Below are positions 62,324 to 64,000 of a stretch of 64,000 nt of DNA, piece by piece; positions within the stretch are counted from its first letter, which is position 1, and the number at the start of each line of letters is the position of its first letter. Origin of the DNA: Pomacea canaliculata (lineage: Eukaryota; Mollusca; Gastropoda; Architaenioglossa; Ampullariidae); the NCBI RefSeq assembly GCF_003073045.1, contig NC_037590.1, positions 13,974,311 through 14,038,310 of the forward strand, in the 5' to 3' direction. The notes under the pieces are model-generated. The model saw only the letters and a list, made by a program, of their open reading frames with translations, did not search any database and was not told the origin of the DNA. A program made the translations under genes and the position numbers.

Positions 62324-64000
62324 TGTTGAGCTTTATATTGTATAGTCATCGCTAACCACGACAACATGTACATGTGCTAAGCTAGGCGATGCATACTAAG
62401 GAAGGATGTCCATCTTGCAACTGTATTTTTTTTCAGTTGGTTGATATACTTGAATTGGTTCTTTCGCAATCGTATTCGCTATCGCACAGCTTTGCAGTTG
62501 TAAGCAGAATATTCATGTATAAAGATGTAAAACAGAAGTAACTACTTTGTGTACGTGTGTACATGTGTCTCTCTATGGATATGTGTTCCCTACCAGGAAC
62601 TGAGGGGCAAGCATGTGTGTGGGAGAGACAGAGAGAGAGAAACTTTCTAAACTGTGATACACCTCATTTATATACCAGAGTTTCTATATTAATGATTGAA
62701 GAAAACACTTGTTTAAACTGTGATACACCTCTTTTATATACCAGAGTTTCTGCATTAAAGTTAATGATTAAAGAAAATATTTGTTCGTGTGTTGTTTTTT
62801 AGAGTGTTCATGGTGCAGCGTACTTTCTCTTACTGGTCAAGCTGTTAAATGGTTAGCTAGGGACTGGCTAGGGACTGGCAGGGAAAAGAAAGGGATCGAC
62901 GGAGACGAGCGAAAATTATTCTTGTATAAAGTTTGCACCAAGATAATTGCCATTTCTAACACCTCAATCCTAAGTCCCAAGCTCCCAAATGACGTTTTTA
63001 AAAGAACTGCTTTTTTATCATTGTCCTCATGACTTGAGTTTTCTTTTATTTTAAATGTAAAATATGGAAAAAATGTTTAATAGCCTCATGTTTTAACTAT
63101 ATCTATTGTCATGCATCGACTACCATTTGTAAAATACACATCAGCTTAACGTTTTAAATGAAAAGAAAACCACAAGGTGCTGTACTCTTTGTCTTTAAAA
63201 ACCAAAGACTCAAGCAGTTCATTTGAAAAGGGAACTGAATTTGGTCTTCAGCACAGCAACCTGTTGACTTTAAAAAGGCTCCTGCTTTGCGATACGGAGA
63301 GGACAATCCAGATGCTCAAGAACAAGTTCATGAAGAAACTGAACAAACCCTACGAAACACTTGTTATTTGTTGTTGATCGTTAGTCAAATAATTCAATGT
63401 TTAATTTTATATGACAGCTTTTAGAAGCTTTGTTATCTTTAAATAATGTTTTTGGTTGGTTTGAGTGTTTGGACGAGCGCTTAGCATTTCTGTCAATCGT
63501 CACGGCTTATCGCTGGCGTCACCTGACCCGACCTCCTTTTGAAGTGGTGTCAACCTGTTGCTCCTGACCCGACCCTCTCCAGCACATGTGGTCTTTCTTG
63601 TATCTAGATTAAACGCTGTGACTCGTAGTTCACTTGTAAAATAAATTTCTTGACCTTATCAAAGGTATCAATGTTGATGATATTGATGAATGGTGTTGGT
63701 GCTGACAGAGATGAAGAAGCAACTAAAGAAAAAATGGACAAAGGAGTGTATGGATCATTTTCTTTTTTTCTCTCTCTCATACACACGCATTTGCAACTTA
63801 CTCATATTTGGTGACACATAAATACATGTTTACACAAATCACACTGCTTAAATTAATTTTTATCAAAATTTCATCTCCCACACAGTTGTCAGTGCAGTTT
63901 AAGTTACTTATTAAAAATCGCACATCTTTTGAATTTTGCAAATGGGATTAAGACATATATGCATGTGTGTTAAACATAAAATACGTCTGTCCACAATTAA
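62324..64000. other. 3' flank of copy 3 and AT-rich DNA, no gene seen
   Basis: A short duplicated phrase (ACTGTGATACACCTC, near 62652 and 62716, each followed by TTATATACCAGAGTTTCT) makes a 64-bp tandem duplication at about 62640-62770. An ATTAAA near 62754 might be a polyadenylation signal. Otherwise nothing is supported. Confidence 0.5.

Overview
The window looks like a low-gene-density piece of a lophotrochozoan, probably gastropod mollusc, nuclear genome. The reasons are AT-rich intergenic DNA, long microsatellites (CA, GACA, TTA, ATC, AAC), genes split into short exons with GT-AG (and some GC-AG) introns, small DNA-transposon relics, and protein families typical of bilaterians. I see no operons, no CRISPR array, no rRNA and no confident tRNA gene. 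The organism assignment is an inference from style and gene content, not from a database search.

Layout. Around 2.7-3.7 kb on the minus strand lies an intronless atonal-family bHLH gene with its DNA-binding domain at the extreme C-terminus. Between 4 and 20 kb there is mostly repeat-rich non-coding DNA, with a 525-bp pogo/Tigger element at 10.5 kb that still carries a transposase N-terminus. From 20.4 to about 22 kb (minus) there is a clean four-exon reading frame of unknown function. Two more minus-strand coding blocks (23.8-24.8 and 29.2-30.1 kb) may be its upstream exons or neighbours, and both have frame shifts. At 34.4-36.8 kb (minus) a three-exon gene encodes a 634-residue secreted protein that I do not recognise. 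At 32.7-33.3 and 39.1-39.8 kb there are nested transposon relics (hAT near or within a tRNA-derived SINE; hAT inside a Tigger-like element).

The most striking region is 41.5-62.3 kb. Three tandem plus-strand genes encode SLC46-like (proton-coupled folate transporter family) major facilitator proteins, each with six coding exons. The first two sit in directly repeated units of about 7.3-7.6 kb; the third is an older paralogue. Copies 1 and 2 carry a histidine-rich N-terminal extension whose 8-residue repeat number differs between them, and copy 3 has a shorter His-rich patch. All three share a GC-AG first intron. All three also have single-base frame shifts, many in homopolymers. Because similar shifts occur in unrelated genes in the window, base-level assembly error is at least as likely as gene decay.

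The genes do not form an obvious pathway. The atonal gene is a neural/sensory cell-fate regulator, the SLC46-like cluster is a membrane transporter family, and the 34-37 kb gene is an orphan secreted protein.
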